Positions 1-9,560 of a stretch of 22,823 nt of DNA are shown here, one piece after another; within the stretch, counting starts at the first letter, position 1, and each line of letters opens with the position of its first letter. The stretch lies in assembly GCA_018398765.1 (NCBI GenBank), contig JAHBMJ010002062.1:1-22823 (forward strand). Reading direction: 5' to 3'. Origin of the DNA: Chromera velia (Eukaryota; Sar; Chromeraceae). Both the position numbers and the translations under genes were made by a program. The notes beneath the pieces are model-generated. The model was not told the origin of the DNA, ran no database searches, and worked only from the letters and a program-made list of their open reading frames with translations.

Positions 1-530
1 CCCCGCCTTCTGTGAACAGTCGCTTTCTTATATGGTTATTCTGTTTTCTCTTGCCTTACACTGCTGCTGACTGTGATACCATCACACCGCTCACTGCTAC
101 TGATTCTGCTGCTCAAGCCCGGACCCCATTGAAATCGCTGATCCGTTGCCGACCATTAATTTTTTCATTATCTTTCCCTCTAAAGTCCTTTCAAGAGAAT
201 TTTGGCTGCGTTTCTGCAGGCGTACAACGACTGTTCTGATACATAAGGGCGCCTCGATCACCTGATGTCTATATCGCAAGTGTTTCTGCCTCTGCCATTC
301 TTTGTTTGATGACAAATTAGAAAAAATTAGAAGCTGATTAATGACACCTTATGACGGAGTTGAATTCAATTGATGCTGAAGTTAAAAATTTATTTAAGTT
401 ACAAAATGTTACAAGAAGATTTTAGCTAGAATTTCAGAAGTTTAAGCATGTTTTGAGTTAGAGTTGAGAATAGTTTAGGCTTCATGAAGGTCATCATCTA
501 GGTTGTCTTCATAACCTAGCACTTTTTCTC
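1..530. other. gene-poor flank, no supported gene
   Basis: Only short overlapping open frames occur here, on both strands. None has a recognisable domain or a convincing codon pattern. From about 310 to 520 the sequence turns AT-rich. I see no RNA gene or repeat family in this stretch. Confidence 0.5.
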
Positions 531-532
531 AC

Positions 533-609
533 CTAGAGCTCTCCGAACGGGGGGGTCCCCGTTCACAGGGGTCTGATCTCTCTAGAGCTCGAACGGGGGG
601 GACCCCGTC
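533..609. repeat. duplicated GC hairpin (GAACGGGG...CCCCGTTC)
   Basis: Two near-copies of the same short block lie side by side. Each begins CTAGAGCTC, continues into GAACGGGGGGG, and then reaches a C-run followed by GTTC or GTC. The left copy can fold as GAACGGGG paired with CCCCGTTC. The copies start near 533 and 582. The block contrasts sharply with the AT-rich DNA on its left. It may be a transposon end or a local duplication; no function can be assigned from sequence alone. Confidence 0.55.
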
Positions 610-1095
610 GGATCTGGAGTCCTAAGAGCTTGAACGCACCCCCCTCCCCCATTCTTACACCCCTATGATACAACATACGACAAGGGCTCGCTCGCTTCTC
701 TCATTCACTTTATCCATCTTCTTCTGTAGATTCCCTCTTTCTAATCCCATAGCTCCTTCTGTTGCTTCTAAATAATTGATGTTTTTTTCATATTCCTCCG
801 TCAATCTCCCGATCGCCTTCTGCCTTCCGGTGATTGTGACAGTCGCGTGTCTTGCTGCCAGTGCATCCCCCCCTAAGACTTAGTGTCTGTACCTCCCTGG
901 ACACTCCTCGAAGACCCTCTTTCTGAAGGACGTCCATCCCAGAAAAAGGTCTACTGAAGCATATCTTTCATTCAACAAAAAATAAAATAGCGACGAGTTA
1001 ATATCTCTTTCTCCTTCCCCTCCCCTGGGACTTTGCTCTTTTTTGTTTGCCTTCTTCAAGTTGGCTCTTCCTTCCGTCTTACTGTCCCACCTTTA
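610..1095. other. pyrimidine-rich stretch, possible 3' part of the LINE remnant
   Basis: The plus strand is rich in C and T, so open frames here are compositional. The adjacent LINE-type frame on the minus strand ends in TAA at 1096-1098, so part of this stretch could be that element's 3' untranslated region. No boundary, poly-A tail or target-site duplication is visible that would fix its end. Confidence 0.35.
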
Positions 1096-2046
1096 TTATA
1101 TTTTCCTGTACATCTCCATTCTCTCTTTATCAAAAATATGACATTCTGTCATGAGATGCACTTCATCAGATTCTTTGACTACCTGAATCCTTAACCATCC
1201 TTCGCAGAACTGGTATGTTCTCCTCTCTAATGGTATCTTCTCCCCCCCTCTTACCAGAATTTTCCCTCATGTTGCAGCTAAGCACCTGTCTCCTACTCTG
1301 CATGCCGCTTTTCTTTTGTGTTCCGATCTTGGCGCTACTCTTGTATAGCAAAAAGGGGCTCTTCCTATTCTTTGTCTGTCTATTTATATTCTTATGCTCG
1401 CTTTCCTGCCTGTTCTGTCTGCAAACAAAGAAAAATGGAGACGATTTCTATTGGAGAACTTTCTGTGCACATCGGCCAGCATGACTCCTACCAGCCTTCT
1501 CTTATCATCGTTGCTTCTTTCCTTTATATTTCTCTCTATTCTGTCTGCAAATACATTTTTCTTCTTCTTATCTAACTCGTTTTTTATTCTGTTCTGCAGC
1601 CATCTTTCCATCCAGTTGACTCTTTCATTAACGACCTGTGTTCCTCTCTACCCTGTACTCCCTTTCAGTCTATTTCTTGAAAAAGGATGTGCTCCCGTGT
1701 CTGTATAAAGTGTCTGGACACACTTTTTCAGATATGGGAAGAAATGAAAAGGATGCATTCTTCTGTTCCCCACCATTTCGTTTTCTATCCCCTCTCTGAA
1801 GCTTATGAGAATCGCTTGCCCCATCGCGTCGTTCTGTTTTTCCTTCAAGGCCTTACTTGCCCACCTGACTGTCCTGCTGGCCACCTCAATGTCTATTGGG
1901 ATGAACCCCCCCTCTAACATCAATGTATCGCAGCTCTCTTTCTTTCTCAGCCCCAGCACCAACCTCATAAATCTTCGTTGTTTCTTATTAAAATCTGTAT
2001 ATATTTTGTCGTAGAGTCCTAAATGGGGTCTTAATTGGATAAAGTT
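1096..2046 (-). pseudogene. LINE-type retrotransposon fragment, C-terminal post-RT region, broken
   Basis: One minus-strand frame runs from about 2046 to 1384, interrupted by TAG at 1648-1650. It contains KKQRRFMRLVLGL followed by a conserved-looking LEGGFIPID segment, the pattern seen just after the reverse transcriptase domain in many non-LTR elements. Near the end another frame reads KIPLERRTYQFC and then SDEVHLMTECH with DKERM. This is the typical terminal Cys/His knuckle of LINE polyproteins (an E-rich spacer, then HLLxEC). To join the pieces, at least one frame change is needed between 1384 and about 1240; a run of seven G (1243-1249) is one candidate site. The catalytic RT and endonuclease domains are absent and the frame closes at a TAA at 2047-2049, so this looks like a 5'-truncated, decayed copy. 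The family is inferred from motif pattern only. Confidence 0.72.
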
Positions 2047-2142
2047 TTAGGTTTAATTTAAGCTAGGTTTTAAACTAAAACATAATTATGAATAATGAAA
2101 ACACGTTTCTATAAAAATGTCTTTAAATATTATTTTACCTTT
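2047..2142. other. short AT-rich spacer
   Basis: An AT-rich spacer separates the LINE fragment from the repeat array. Its last four bases, CTTT (2139-2142), match the four bases immediately after the array (3539-3542). This may be a short target-site duplication. Confidence 0.4.
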
Positions 2143-3538
2143 TGTAGTGTCTTCCTACCGCTTTCAACAGCGCTTTGGAGGTAACGGCAGCTAAACCGGA
2201 GGCGGGGTCTAGACAGACAGATGAATGGCACTATAAACTCTACAGACTCTAGCTCCGTCTAAACTCCTTACTCAGCTAAAGGATTGGATATAGGAAGATC
2301 CTTAGCCATTTGTAGAGTCGAGAGCTTTGATTTTGAACTTGAACTAGCGATGCTAAGACAGGACAGACTCATAACGGGCCAACTGAAATGAACGAGCTCA
2401 GTGTTCAAGTTAAAGACGGCTGAGCGCAAACTCTTTAAAGCCCGGCGGTCCCCACACAAATGCAAAGACAAACTTTCCGGGGTCAGACAGACAGAACGCG
2501 GTGGCGGGCGATCTAGCGGCCCAATAGTAGCGGGCGATCGAAGCAAAGGCGGTGCGCATGCAAGAAGGACTAAACGGCGGCGGCGGGATGGCGCCAGGAG
2601 GTAGGAGACTACATATCATGTAGTGTTTTTCTACCGCTTTGGAGGTAGTGGCAGGACAGACGAACAGCTAGACCCGAGGTGAGGCCTAGAAAGACAGAAG
2701 AATGGCGCTATAAACTCTACAGACTCTAGCTCAGTCTAAACTCCTTACTTAGCTAAAGGATTGGATATGGGAAGATTCTTAGCCATTCGTAGAGTCGAGA
2801 GCTTTGATCTTAAACTTGAACTAGCGATACTAAGACAGGACAGACTCATAACGGGCCAACTGAAATGAACGAGCTCAGCGTTCAAGTTGGAGACGGCTGA
2901 GCGCAAACTCTTTAAAGCCCGGCGGTCCCCACATAAATGCAAAGACAAACTTTCCGGGGTCAGACAGACAGAACGCGGTGGCAGGCGATCTAGCGGCCCA
3001 ATAGTAGCGGGCGATCGAAGCAAAGGCGGTGCGCATGCGAGAAGGACTGAACGGCGGCGGCGGAATGGCGCCAGGAGGTAGGAGACTACATATCATGTAG
3101 TGTTTTTCTACCGCTTTGGAGGTAGTGGCAGGACACACGAACAGCTAGACCCGAGGTGAGGCCTAGAGAGACAGAAGAATGGCGCTATAAACTCTACAGA
3201 CTCTAGCTCAGTCTAAACTCCTTACTCAGCTAAAGGATTGGATACAGGAAGATTCTTAGCCATTCGTAGAGTCGAGAGCTTTGATCTTAAACTTGAACTA
3301 GCGATACTAAGACAGGACAGACTCATAACGGGCCAACCGAAATGAACGAGCTTAGCGTTCAAGTTAGAGACGGCTGAGCGCAAACTCTTTAAAGCCTGGT
3401 CCCCGCATAAATGTAAAGACAAGCTTTCCGGGGCCAGACAGACAGAACGCGGCGGCAGGCGATTGAAGCAAAGGCGGTATGTATGTAAGAAGGACCGAAC
3501 AGCGGCGGCGGGACGGCGCTGGGAGGCAGAACACTACA
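2143..3538. mobile_element. tandem trimer of a ~477-bp MITE-like unit
   Basis: Three closely related units begin at 2143, 2619 and 3096, with spacing of 476 and 477 bases. Each starts with TGTAGTGT followed by a pyrimidine-rich CTACCGC block. The first two end GGTAGGAGACTACA, and the last ends in ACACTACA at 3531-3538. The outer ends are therefore inverted (TGTAGTGT with ACACTACA), and the inner junctions are back-to-back inverted ends separated by TATCA. The third unit is shortened by small deletions around 3395-3480. Flanking CTTT on both sides (2139-2142, 3539-3542) may be a target duplication. The same short Arg-rich plus-strand frame recurs in units 1 and 2, but it ends without a domain and is not supported as a gene. 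Confidence 0.8.
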
Positions 3539-4564
3539 CTTTAATATGTGTCTTTGATTCTAGGCTCTCCATATCGAAAAAAAATAAAAAAGTAATTGCT
3601 TAAAATTGATTTTTGATTTTCTTTTTTTCTTTTTTTTTTCTTTTCTAAACAATACTTGTGCATTGTGCAACACTCTTGCAAGAACCCAAACAACAATTGT
3701 TCAGGTGTTGTTCTAGAAAATCAAAAATTAAAAAAAAACTAATTAAGTTTTGAGTCTAATTTTCTTTTTTTGTTCTTTTGATATGGGAAGCCTAGCTTTG
3801 ATTGATTAATTGATTTATAATTGATTTTTAATAATGTCTCTAGGATTAAGGAATCGATCTAGTAAGGAATTTAGCATTAGAATATTTATATAGGCGTTTT
3901 AAGTTAATTCCTCCACGATCGACACGCCCGCTAGCTGTTAGGCATCGACTTGCACCACATATGTCGTCAACAGTTTGAGTGAAACATCTTAATTCTCGAC
4001 GAATTTCTCATTTTAATTGAATAACATTAAATCTGGCACAACAGACATGTTAATATAATAATATTGATTGATTTCATTTAAATATGTTTTTTCACTTTGT
4101 TTTTGGAAGGGATGCATAAACCTCATGCACTTTAAGTGCTGCATTTCAACGCAACCATCCATCGACGGTCGGACGACGGACCGGCCATCGACGCCGTATC
4201 GTGTTAATTGCCACCAGACATTCAAAAGAATTAGACATGCAAAATCACGTCGAATGCATGATAGACATCATTCTTTTTCCTTTGTAACCCTCACCCTGGC
4301 CCAACCAATGTTCATTTTGCTGACGAAAAGAGGGAGTTTCGGAGCGAAGAAGGAGAGTTAGAGACGTTTTTCTGGAATGTGTTCCAAGGTGCACCTTCGT
4401 TTGCACTGGTCGAAAAGAGATGTGGAGAGAAAACTACAGGCATGAGTGTGGACGACGAAGAATGAAGGACGCACGTATCACTTTCGGGCAGCAGAAGAGG
4501 AAAACGAGACAAAAGACGGAGCGGAAGGAGCAGGGACAAGGAGACGCAGGGATTCAGATTCAAT
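3539..4564. other. AT-rich intergenic DNA and probable 3' region of the ankyrin gene
   Basis: From 3560 to 4100 the sequence is very AT-rich, with homopolymer A and T runs and repeated TTGATT-type words. GATTTTTGATTTTC near 3608-3621 is roughly inverted against GAAAATCAAAAATT at 3716-3729, with about 95 bases between. A small GC-rich island lies at 4160-4200. From about 4330 the minus strand becomes pyrimidine-rich, and the part next to 4565 is probably untranslated sequence of the minus-strand ankyrin gene. I see no gene. Confidence 0.45.
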
Positions 4565-5316
4565 TCAGTATCGTTTCTTTCTCTCTGTCTTTTTTTTCAA
4601 TCCAACCTGCGGCCGATGTTCTCCTACATTGGTGGCAGGGGGCTCTGCTGGGAACAGTCCGAGACCACGCGGGACTTTGTCGAACATTTCCTTCACTGCC
4701 GTTTGCAGATCCGAAGGAAATCCATTCAGCTGATCTCCCGCCTCCATCTGATCTCTTTCTTGCAATGTCAGACAAGCACCCTTTTCAAGGAGACGCCTGA
4801 CGAGTTCCCATTGTTGTGTGTTCAGGGCAGCAGACAGGGGACTCTGAACCAAAGTCGCGTCTGCCAAGACGCTCAGCTTTCGGCCATTCACACACACATC
4901 CCGATCCAGAAGTGCATTCGCCCCCTCCCCCCACCCGCACCTGAGTGCACTAAGGAGAGGAAAACCCTTTCCTTGATACAGAGCCTCCTCCAGGTTTGAC
5001 TGCGGAATTTTCTGAATGACCTGAAGCAAAACCGGACCCCTCGCATCCTCCAGATCAATGAGGTCCGCAAGCCAGGAACCGGACCCGACGCGGAACTTGC
5101 TCCACATCGACTGACTCAACTCCCTGAAGCTAGAAAAGAGGAAAACCACGGCATCCTCTCCCCCCTCCTGTGTGGATTCACACCGGGAGCAAACAGAGAG
5201 TCAGAATACAAAATGCAGGCTGACCACTGGAACACATACACAAACAAAAAACTCCGGGCGCACCCTTGCAAGCCACAACAGACGGAAAGTGACTGACTGA
5301 CGCTGTGCGAGTAGAG

Positions 5317-5354
<38 letters not shown>

Positions 5355-7982
5355 GCACACGCACGCTCACACACGCACACTCACCAGTTCTGCTACCATT
5401 CCAGAACCCCCCCCCCCCACTCACCTTGAGGAGTTTCTCTGCGATTTGCCATTGTTTGCGGATGTGCTCTTCTGTCAAATCGTCTTTCTGACTTGGGTGG
5501 GCTCTGTCACACAGGAGAATTGAAAGGACCCCTGCAAACTCAGCATGCTCCTTCGGCACTGCCCCCCCTTTTCACACAGAAGTTGTAGCAGGGAGGCATC
5601 TCCCATGTCGCACGCCTTCAAGAGAGGTGACACCTTACTGACAGGACACTCAGAGGAAGGGACAGAAGGAACAACCTCCTTCTCTTCGCCCACCTCCGCA
5701 GGCGGAGGGGACGGGGGAACAGAGCAGCGAGCTCCGTGAGAGACGAGGAGTTCGACTGCAGAGAAAATGTGCTGCAGGATTTCGGGGCCTTCCGTTTCTT
5801 TCCGGGGCACTTTCTGATCGAGGACAACTTGAAGAGGGGAGATGAGAGGCTGTCTGCCATGATCCTCAGTCTGGGACATCTCCCGAATACCGGGGGCAGC
5901 ATCGAGCACCCCAAGCTCGTTGGGATCTGCACCCTTCTGTAGGAGCAGTCTGACATTTGTCAGCTTCTTTGAGGAGCTGCTTCTGTTCACTGCTTCAACC
6001 AACGGCACCCGACGGGGGTCCCACCCTTCTTTACCCCCCAACGCTACGCCCATGTCAAGAAGATACTCCAGAATCTTCTCACTGCAGTCATGTCTGCATG
6101 CAAGGGACAGTGCAGAGTGCCCGTTTTCATGAACAGACCCCAGATCTGCTCCACCCTCCACTAAGGCCCCCAGAAGTTCCAGAACGACAGACGCATCCTC
6201 AATCTTCTCTGCAGATTTCAACACATGAGCAACAGGGACAATCAGACCCTTTCCCTTCTTGAATTCCGCTCCTACTGCTGCTGCTCCTGCTGATGCTCCT
6301 GCTGCTGGTTGAGTGGGAAGAAGAATGCCTAGTTGTTGGAGGAGGCCTATACCTGGGAACACGCCGCCTCCCCCCGGTGGCCCCCCATTCCCGTGTCCCA
6401 AAACCCTGCCCTCTGTAAGCCTCCCTGGCAGGTTGGGATCTGCGCCCCCGTCCCTGCACATGACCCGCACGAGTATGGGGTCGCGGGCCTCGCACGCGAG
6501 CAGCAAGGGGGACACCTCACTGGGCAAAATCCGTCGGGCCTCAACCTCGAGAAGCTGCAGTGCAGCCACCTGACCAGGCAGAGTGGCCACAGCCTCAGAC
6601 TGTTCGGGCTCTTCCTCTGCCGGAAACAGACATTTTGCTCCGTGTGAAAGGAGCAGTCTGGCAATGCCTGTTGCGGACGGGTTTCGGTGCATGTCCAGCT
6701 GCAAGGGAGTAAAGGATCTTCTCCCAACCACCACGCGCTCATTGGGTGTTGCTTTCCATTGCAACAGAAGGGAAAGTACTAGTTCTGATTGTTTCACGAG
6801 GGCTTCTCCAAAGGGAGAACGGCTCACTCGGTTTCCATCCATTGTGACTTTCCGGGGCACTGCCCCGTTTTTGAGAAGAATTTCAACGCTCTTCTTGAGA
6901 CCCAGCGAGCACGCCATGGACAGAGGGGTGTGCCCATCAAACCCACTGTACACACGGTTGAGGTCAAGACCTTTCAGGGTCATCACCTCTTCAAGGGTAT
7001 CGGCACACTGGGAATCGACTATGCCTTCTGGGAGCTGGGAATTTCGCAAAGAGGCAGGCACAGATCGAAAAACCAAGTAAGGAAGACTTCCCCTCTCCCC
7101 ACCCCCATGTATGCCCTCACCCACTTCCATGAGAATTTTCACAGCTTCTGCGTCACGATTGACGCACGCGAAACCAAGCGCAGTGAGATCGGGACTGGTA
7201 TTTCTGTTTTGATGGACACCGAAGAGTCCGCCAGCGGTGACCTTTGACTGTCTCTTCCACTCGAGACAGGCAGAGGCTTTTGCTGCTCTCGCTAGACGTC
7301 GCAGCAAAGAGAGCCCCTCTATACTGGGGCGATCCACCACCTCACCTCGTTCATTTGACTGAACGGCTTCGCGATGTGCCGACTGGAACCGCCAGAGAAG
7401 CAGGCTGTGTAGAGGCGTTTCGGGTTTCGGTAGAATTTCACCCTCAACGTGCTCCTTCGCCCATCGGAAGACGTCAACGCGGGCCCCGGCCTCGAGGAGC
7501 CTCTCGGCTGCCTCGAAGTTACCGTGAGAGATCAACGCTTGCAGCAGTTGTTGACAGGAATGGTCACCGTGACTAGTGCTCACCCACGAGTCTGGCTGCA
7601 CGACTCCGGTGCGCAGCAGCTGCGTCAAACGCTCTGCCGTCAAAAAAGAAGTATTCATGTCCGACAATGCGGAACAGAGTGAAGTGCGTTCGTTCTCCAT
7701 CAAAAACTGTGCACATTTTTCTGACAGAGGGTTTCGCTGCAGACATCTCTTCAGAAGAAAGGGATACCGACCCGGGACACCCTGGAGGGCAAGCACTTGC
7801 TGCAAAGCCCTGAGGTCATCCCGGTCAAGGCAGTCGTTCAGAAGCGCAGAAATCTCTTCCCTCTCTGACGATGATGCAAACCCGACATCTACACTGCCAA
7901 AGCCAAAAGGCGACGCGTCATCCCTCAGTAACAGTGACTTCTTGGAAAGAGAAGAGACCTTCCAGAATTTCCGTACCCCCAA
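4565..7982 (-). CDS. ankyrin-repeat protein, two coding exons, 5' end unresolved
   Basis: The large exon runs from about 7982 down to 5425 and the last exon from 5167 down to the TGA at 4565-4567, giving about 1050 residues. The join is phase 0: CTCAAG|GTGAGT at 5425 and CACACAG|GAG at 5167. Ankyrin-type helix pairs occur throughout, for example LLQALISHGNFEAAERLLEAG, HTPLSMACSLGLKKSVEILL, NVRLLLQKGADPN and, in the last exon, WELVRRLLEKGACL. A Gly/Ala-rich insert lies near the middle. Such repeats bind proteins; no catalytic domain, membrane segment or signal peptide is seen, and the partner is unknown. Two oddities exist. The frame breaks at a run of seven G (5562-5568), where eight would restore it. 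The 5' frame has no ATG before a TGA at 8004-8006. The protein ends in a Lys/Arg-rich stretch. Confidence 0.8.
5168..5424 (-). other. intron of the ankyrin gene with CA microsatellite
   Basis: This 257-base intron is bounded by GTGAGT and CACACAG on the minus strand and keeps the frame (phase 0). It carries an alternating CA stretch on the plus strand from about 5318 to 5390 and a C-run at 5407-5418 close to the donor. Confidence 0.75.
5318..5390. repeat. (CA)n microsatellite in ankyrin intron
   Basis: Perfect CA dinucleotides from 5319 pass into an imperfect GCACGCAC part near 5351-5390. The Val/Cys-rich open frames over it are artefacts of the repeat. Confidence 0.9.
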
Positions 7983-8350
7983 AACTCCACTTGCGATATC
8001 ATATCAAAACGCTCAACACATCAGAATCCTTGAAAACCATTCTAAATCACCAGGAAGAGTGCACAGGCAGAGGCACTGGAAAGTCTACAGATCAAAAGGC
8101 CCTGCAAAGGAACCTGGAAGAGAAATCAACCACTGCCACACAAGACAAGAAGGTCAGTCAATTTACCTGTTCACACAACAACCGAACTCGGGTATCCAGC
8201 CCCAGAAGAAGGAGAAGAAGAGACAGCGGATTTGCACAATTGCACGGGGAGGTTGGGTGGATTTGCGTGTTTCAGTCTGCCAGAACTTGACTCAGAAGTA
8301 GACACCGCTGGGCAATTGATCGAGAAGAAGGGAGCTATGGTGCTAGCTAC
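7983..8350 (-). other. putative 5' leader region of the ankyrin gene
   Basis: The minus strand contains a good donor, GAACAG|GTAAAT, with the exon's edge at 8167, and pyrimidine-rich acceptors TTCCAG and TTTGCAG further along near 8112-8125. That suggests a non-coding first exon and a leader intron. There is no ATG on the minus strand between 8167 and 8340. A minus-strand ATG at 8002-8000 would enter the ankyrin frame only if the five-G run at 7976-7980 had one more G. The start of the protein is therefore open. Confidence 0.35.
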
Positions 8351-8697
8351 AGGGTGATCGACTGATTCGGAACTACCCTCGCTTCAATCTTCCTGTCACG
8401 TGACTGCATGGCGCGCATCTCGCGATTCGGATCTGACGCAAGCAAGCTTGCGAACGGCCCCGAAAGCAAGAAAAATGAGAACTGCACGATTGACGCACGC
8501 CAGCCATGGTGCTGCATTGCATGGTGCATGCATGGTAGCGCCGACCCCNCCCCCCCCGCGGGAAAAAAGCCCGGGGTTGAGCGGATCTGAAACCCGGCCA
8601 TCTGACGCACGCATAGCGCAAATCCAGCCTTTCGGGGCCAGGTTTTTGGTGAAAGACTAGCGTACATGCACATATATGGGCTAGGGTATTTTTATTT
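8351..8697. other. intergenic, GCATG-rich, one N in a C-run
   Basis: No gene is supported; the overlapping frames on both strands give no domain. Around 8500-8540 GCATG words are repeated (GCATGGTGCATGCATGG). The single N at 8549 is inside a C homopolymer. Confidence 0.4.
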
Positions 8698-8968
8698 TAT
8701 AAGTGACCTCCCTGAATCTAACTACGGTTAAACTACCACTTAAAAGTTCGAGCCGCATTTTTAGATCAGCTTGAAAATCTGCGCCGCAGGCGCAGATTAT
8801 TTACGGTGTCTTGAAAACCAAAGCCGCATATCTGGACAGTGTCTTGACTATTCACACCGCAGGTGTAGACGGTTTCTTGAAAAACGATGTCGCAAATAGA
8901 GATCATCTTGATTATATTTTTTTAAGTGGCACTTAGGTTTAGGGAGGTTTTGTAAGTGCTCCCCGCTT
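8698..8968. mobile_element. small inverted-repeat element (MITE-like) with internal tandem hairpins
   Basis: The left side has ACCTCCCTGAATCTAA (8706-8721) and CCACTTAAAAG (8736-8746). On the right, inverted, are TTTTTTTAAGTGG (8917-8929) and TTAGGTTTAGGGAGGT (8933-8948). These form imperfect terminal inverted repeats of about 45 bases. Between them lie five units of 27-40 bases, each ending CTTG. No protein frame is present. A target duplication could not be identified, so the outer borders are approximate. Confidence 0.6.
8747..8910 (+). repeat. five tandem CCGCA...CTTG units, two forming palindromes
   Basis: The units are 8747-8773, 8774-8813, 8814-8846, 8847-8879 and 8880-8910. All end in CTTG and share a central CCGCA or TCGCA. 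Two have perfect short palindromes around it, AATCTGCGCC/GGCGCAGATT and CACACC/GGTGTAG. The arms differ between units while the frame of the repeat stays, as if arm sequence changed in a compensating way. Confidence 0.6.
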
Positions 8969-9305
8969 CGGTTTCCGGGGCCATCCATACATGCGTCTCT
9001 AGCCCCAAGTAGAACTATCATGCATATGCGGAGCCGCGGTTGGACCCCCCATACACCTGGAGTCTATCTTATGCAGTGCATGCATGGATAGCTAGCCACA
9101 ACCTACCACAACCCCATGGTAGACGAAAGTTTGCCGTGACAAGACGAAACAATATACATACAAACTAGAATCAAAAATATCTTTAAAAAAAAAAAAAAGC
9201 TAAACGAGATGAGACTCGCGTGAACGGAGTCCTTCTTTTTTCAGAATTAAATAAAATTTAAATCCATACTAATCCATACATTATATTCTTTCTGTTTGTA
9301 TTTAT
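8969..9305. other. intergenic spacer before the LTR element
   Basis: No gene is seen. The stretch has GCATGC words near 9080 and a poly-A run at about 9185-9198. It ends at the target site ACATC. Confidence 0.4.
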
Positions 9306-9310
9306 ACATC
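9306..9310. repeat. 5' target-site duplication ACATC
   Basis: ACATC directly precedes the 5' LTR and is repeated exactly after the 3' LTR at 14190-14194. Five bases is a usual length for LTR-retrotransposon integration. Confidence 0.8.
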
Positions 9311-9547
9311 CGTAGCATTGTGATGGGTGCCCCAGTTAGGAATCCATGCAGTGCGCGCATTACGAGCGTAGTATAGAATATACATTAATGATTAGAAAGC
9401 ATGCATGCGGAAGTAAAGCTTTATGCAGAAGTAGCAGTCTCTGTAGGGAAAGCAGAGTAGAAGTGAAGACTCATATGTATGACAGTACTTACCCTACATG
9501 AACTAAGAGGAGATCTCTTAGGACGGTAGGAGCCTAGCTTCCCTACA
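9311..9547 (+). repeat. 5' LTR (237 bp)
   Basis: It starts CGTAGCATTGTGATGGG and ends CTTCCCTACA. Compared with the 3' copy it has nine substitutions and lacks a 6-base CTGAGC segment, all in the first ~105 bases. The remaining ~137 bases are identical. The promoter and polyadenylation signal of the element should lie here, but I cannot point to them with confidence. Confidence 0.85.
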
Positions 9548-9560
9548 TGGTAGCAAAGCC
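9548..9560 (+). promoter_or_regulatory. primer binding site (initiator Met-tRNA-like)
   Basis: TGGTAGCAAAGCC directly follows the 5' LTR. Many LTR elements carry TGGTATCAGAGCC or a close variant here, which pairs with the 3' end of initiator Met-tRNA. Position and sequence agree; the tRNA of this organism is not in the window, so pairing is inferred. Confidence 0.7.

Noticed and set aside
1215-1708. Phe/Leu/Ser-rich plus-strand frames that look like membrane proteins
   Set aside because: They are antisense to the LINE-type fragment, whose minus-strand frame has recognisable motifs.
2401-3081. Recurring Arg-rich plus-strand frame and its minus-strand mirrors in the 477-bp units
   Set aside because: They recur only because the units are duplicated. 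The frame has no domain and is lost in the third unit through a deletion.
5178-5360. Cys/Val-rich minus-strand frames over CA repeats
   Set aside because: They are translations of a TG/CA microsatellite inside the ankyrin intron, with no coding signal.
5613-8301. Plus-strand frames of 100-240 codons opposite the ankyrin gene
   Set aside because: They are shadows of the minus-strand ankyrin exon, with no recognisable domain of their own.
8747-8910. CRISPR array
   Set aside because: The repeated part is only a few bases (CCGCA, CTTG), unit length varies and there are no spacers; the host is eukaryotic.
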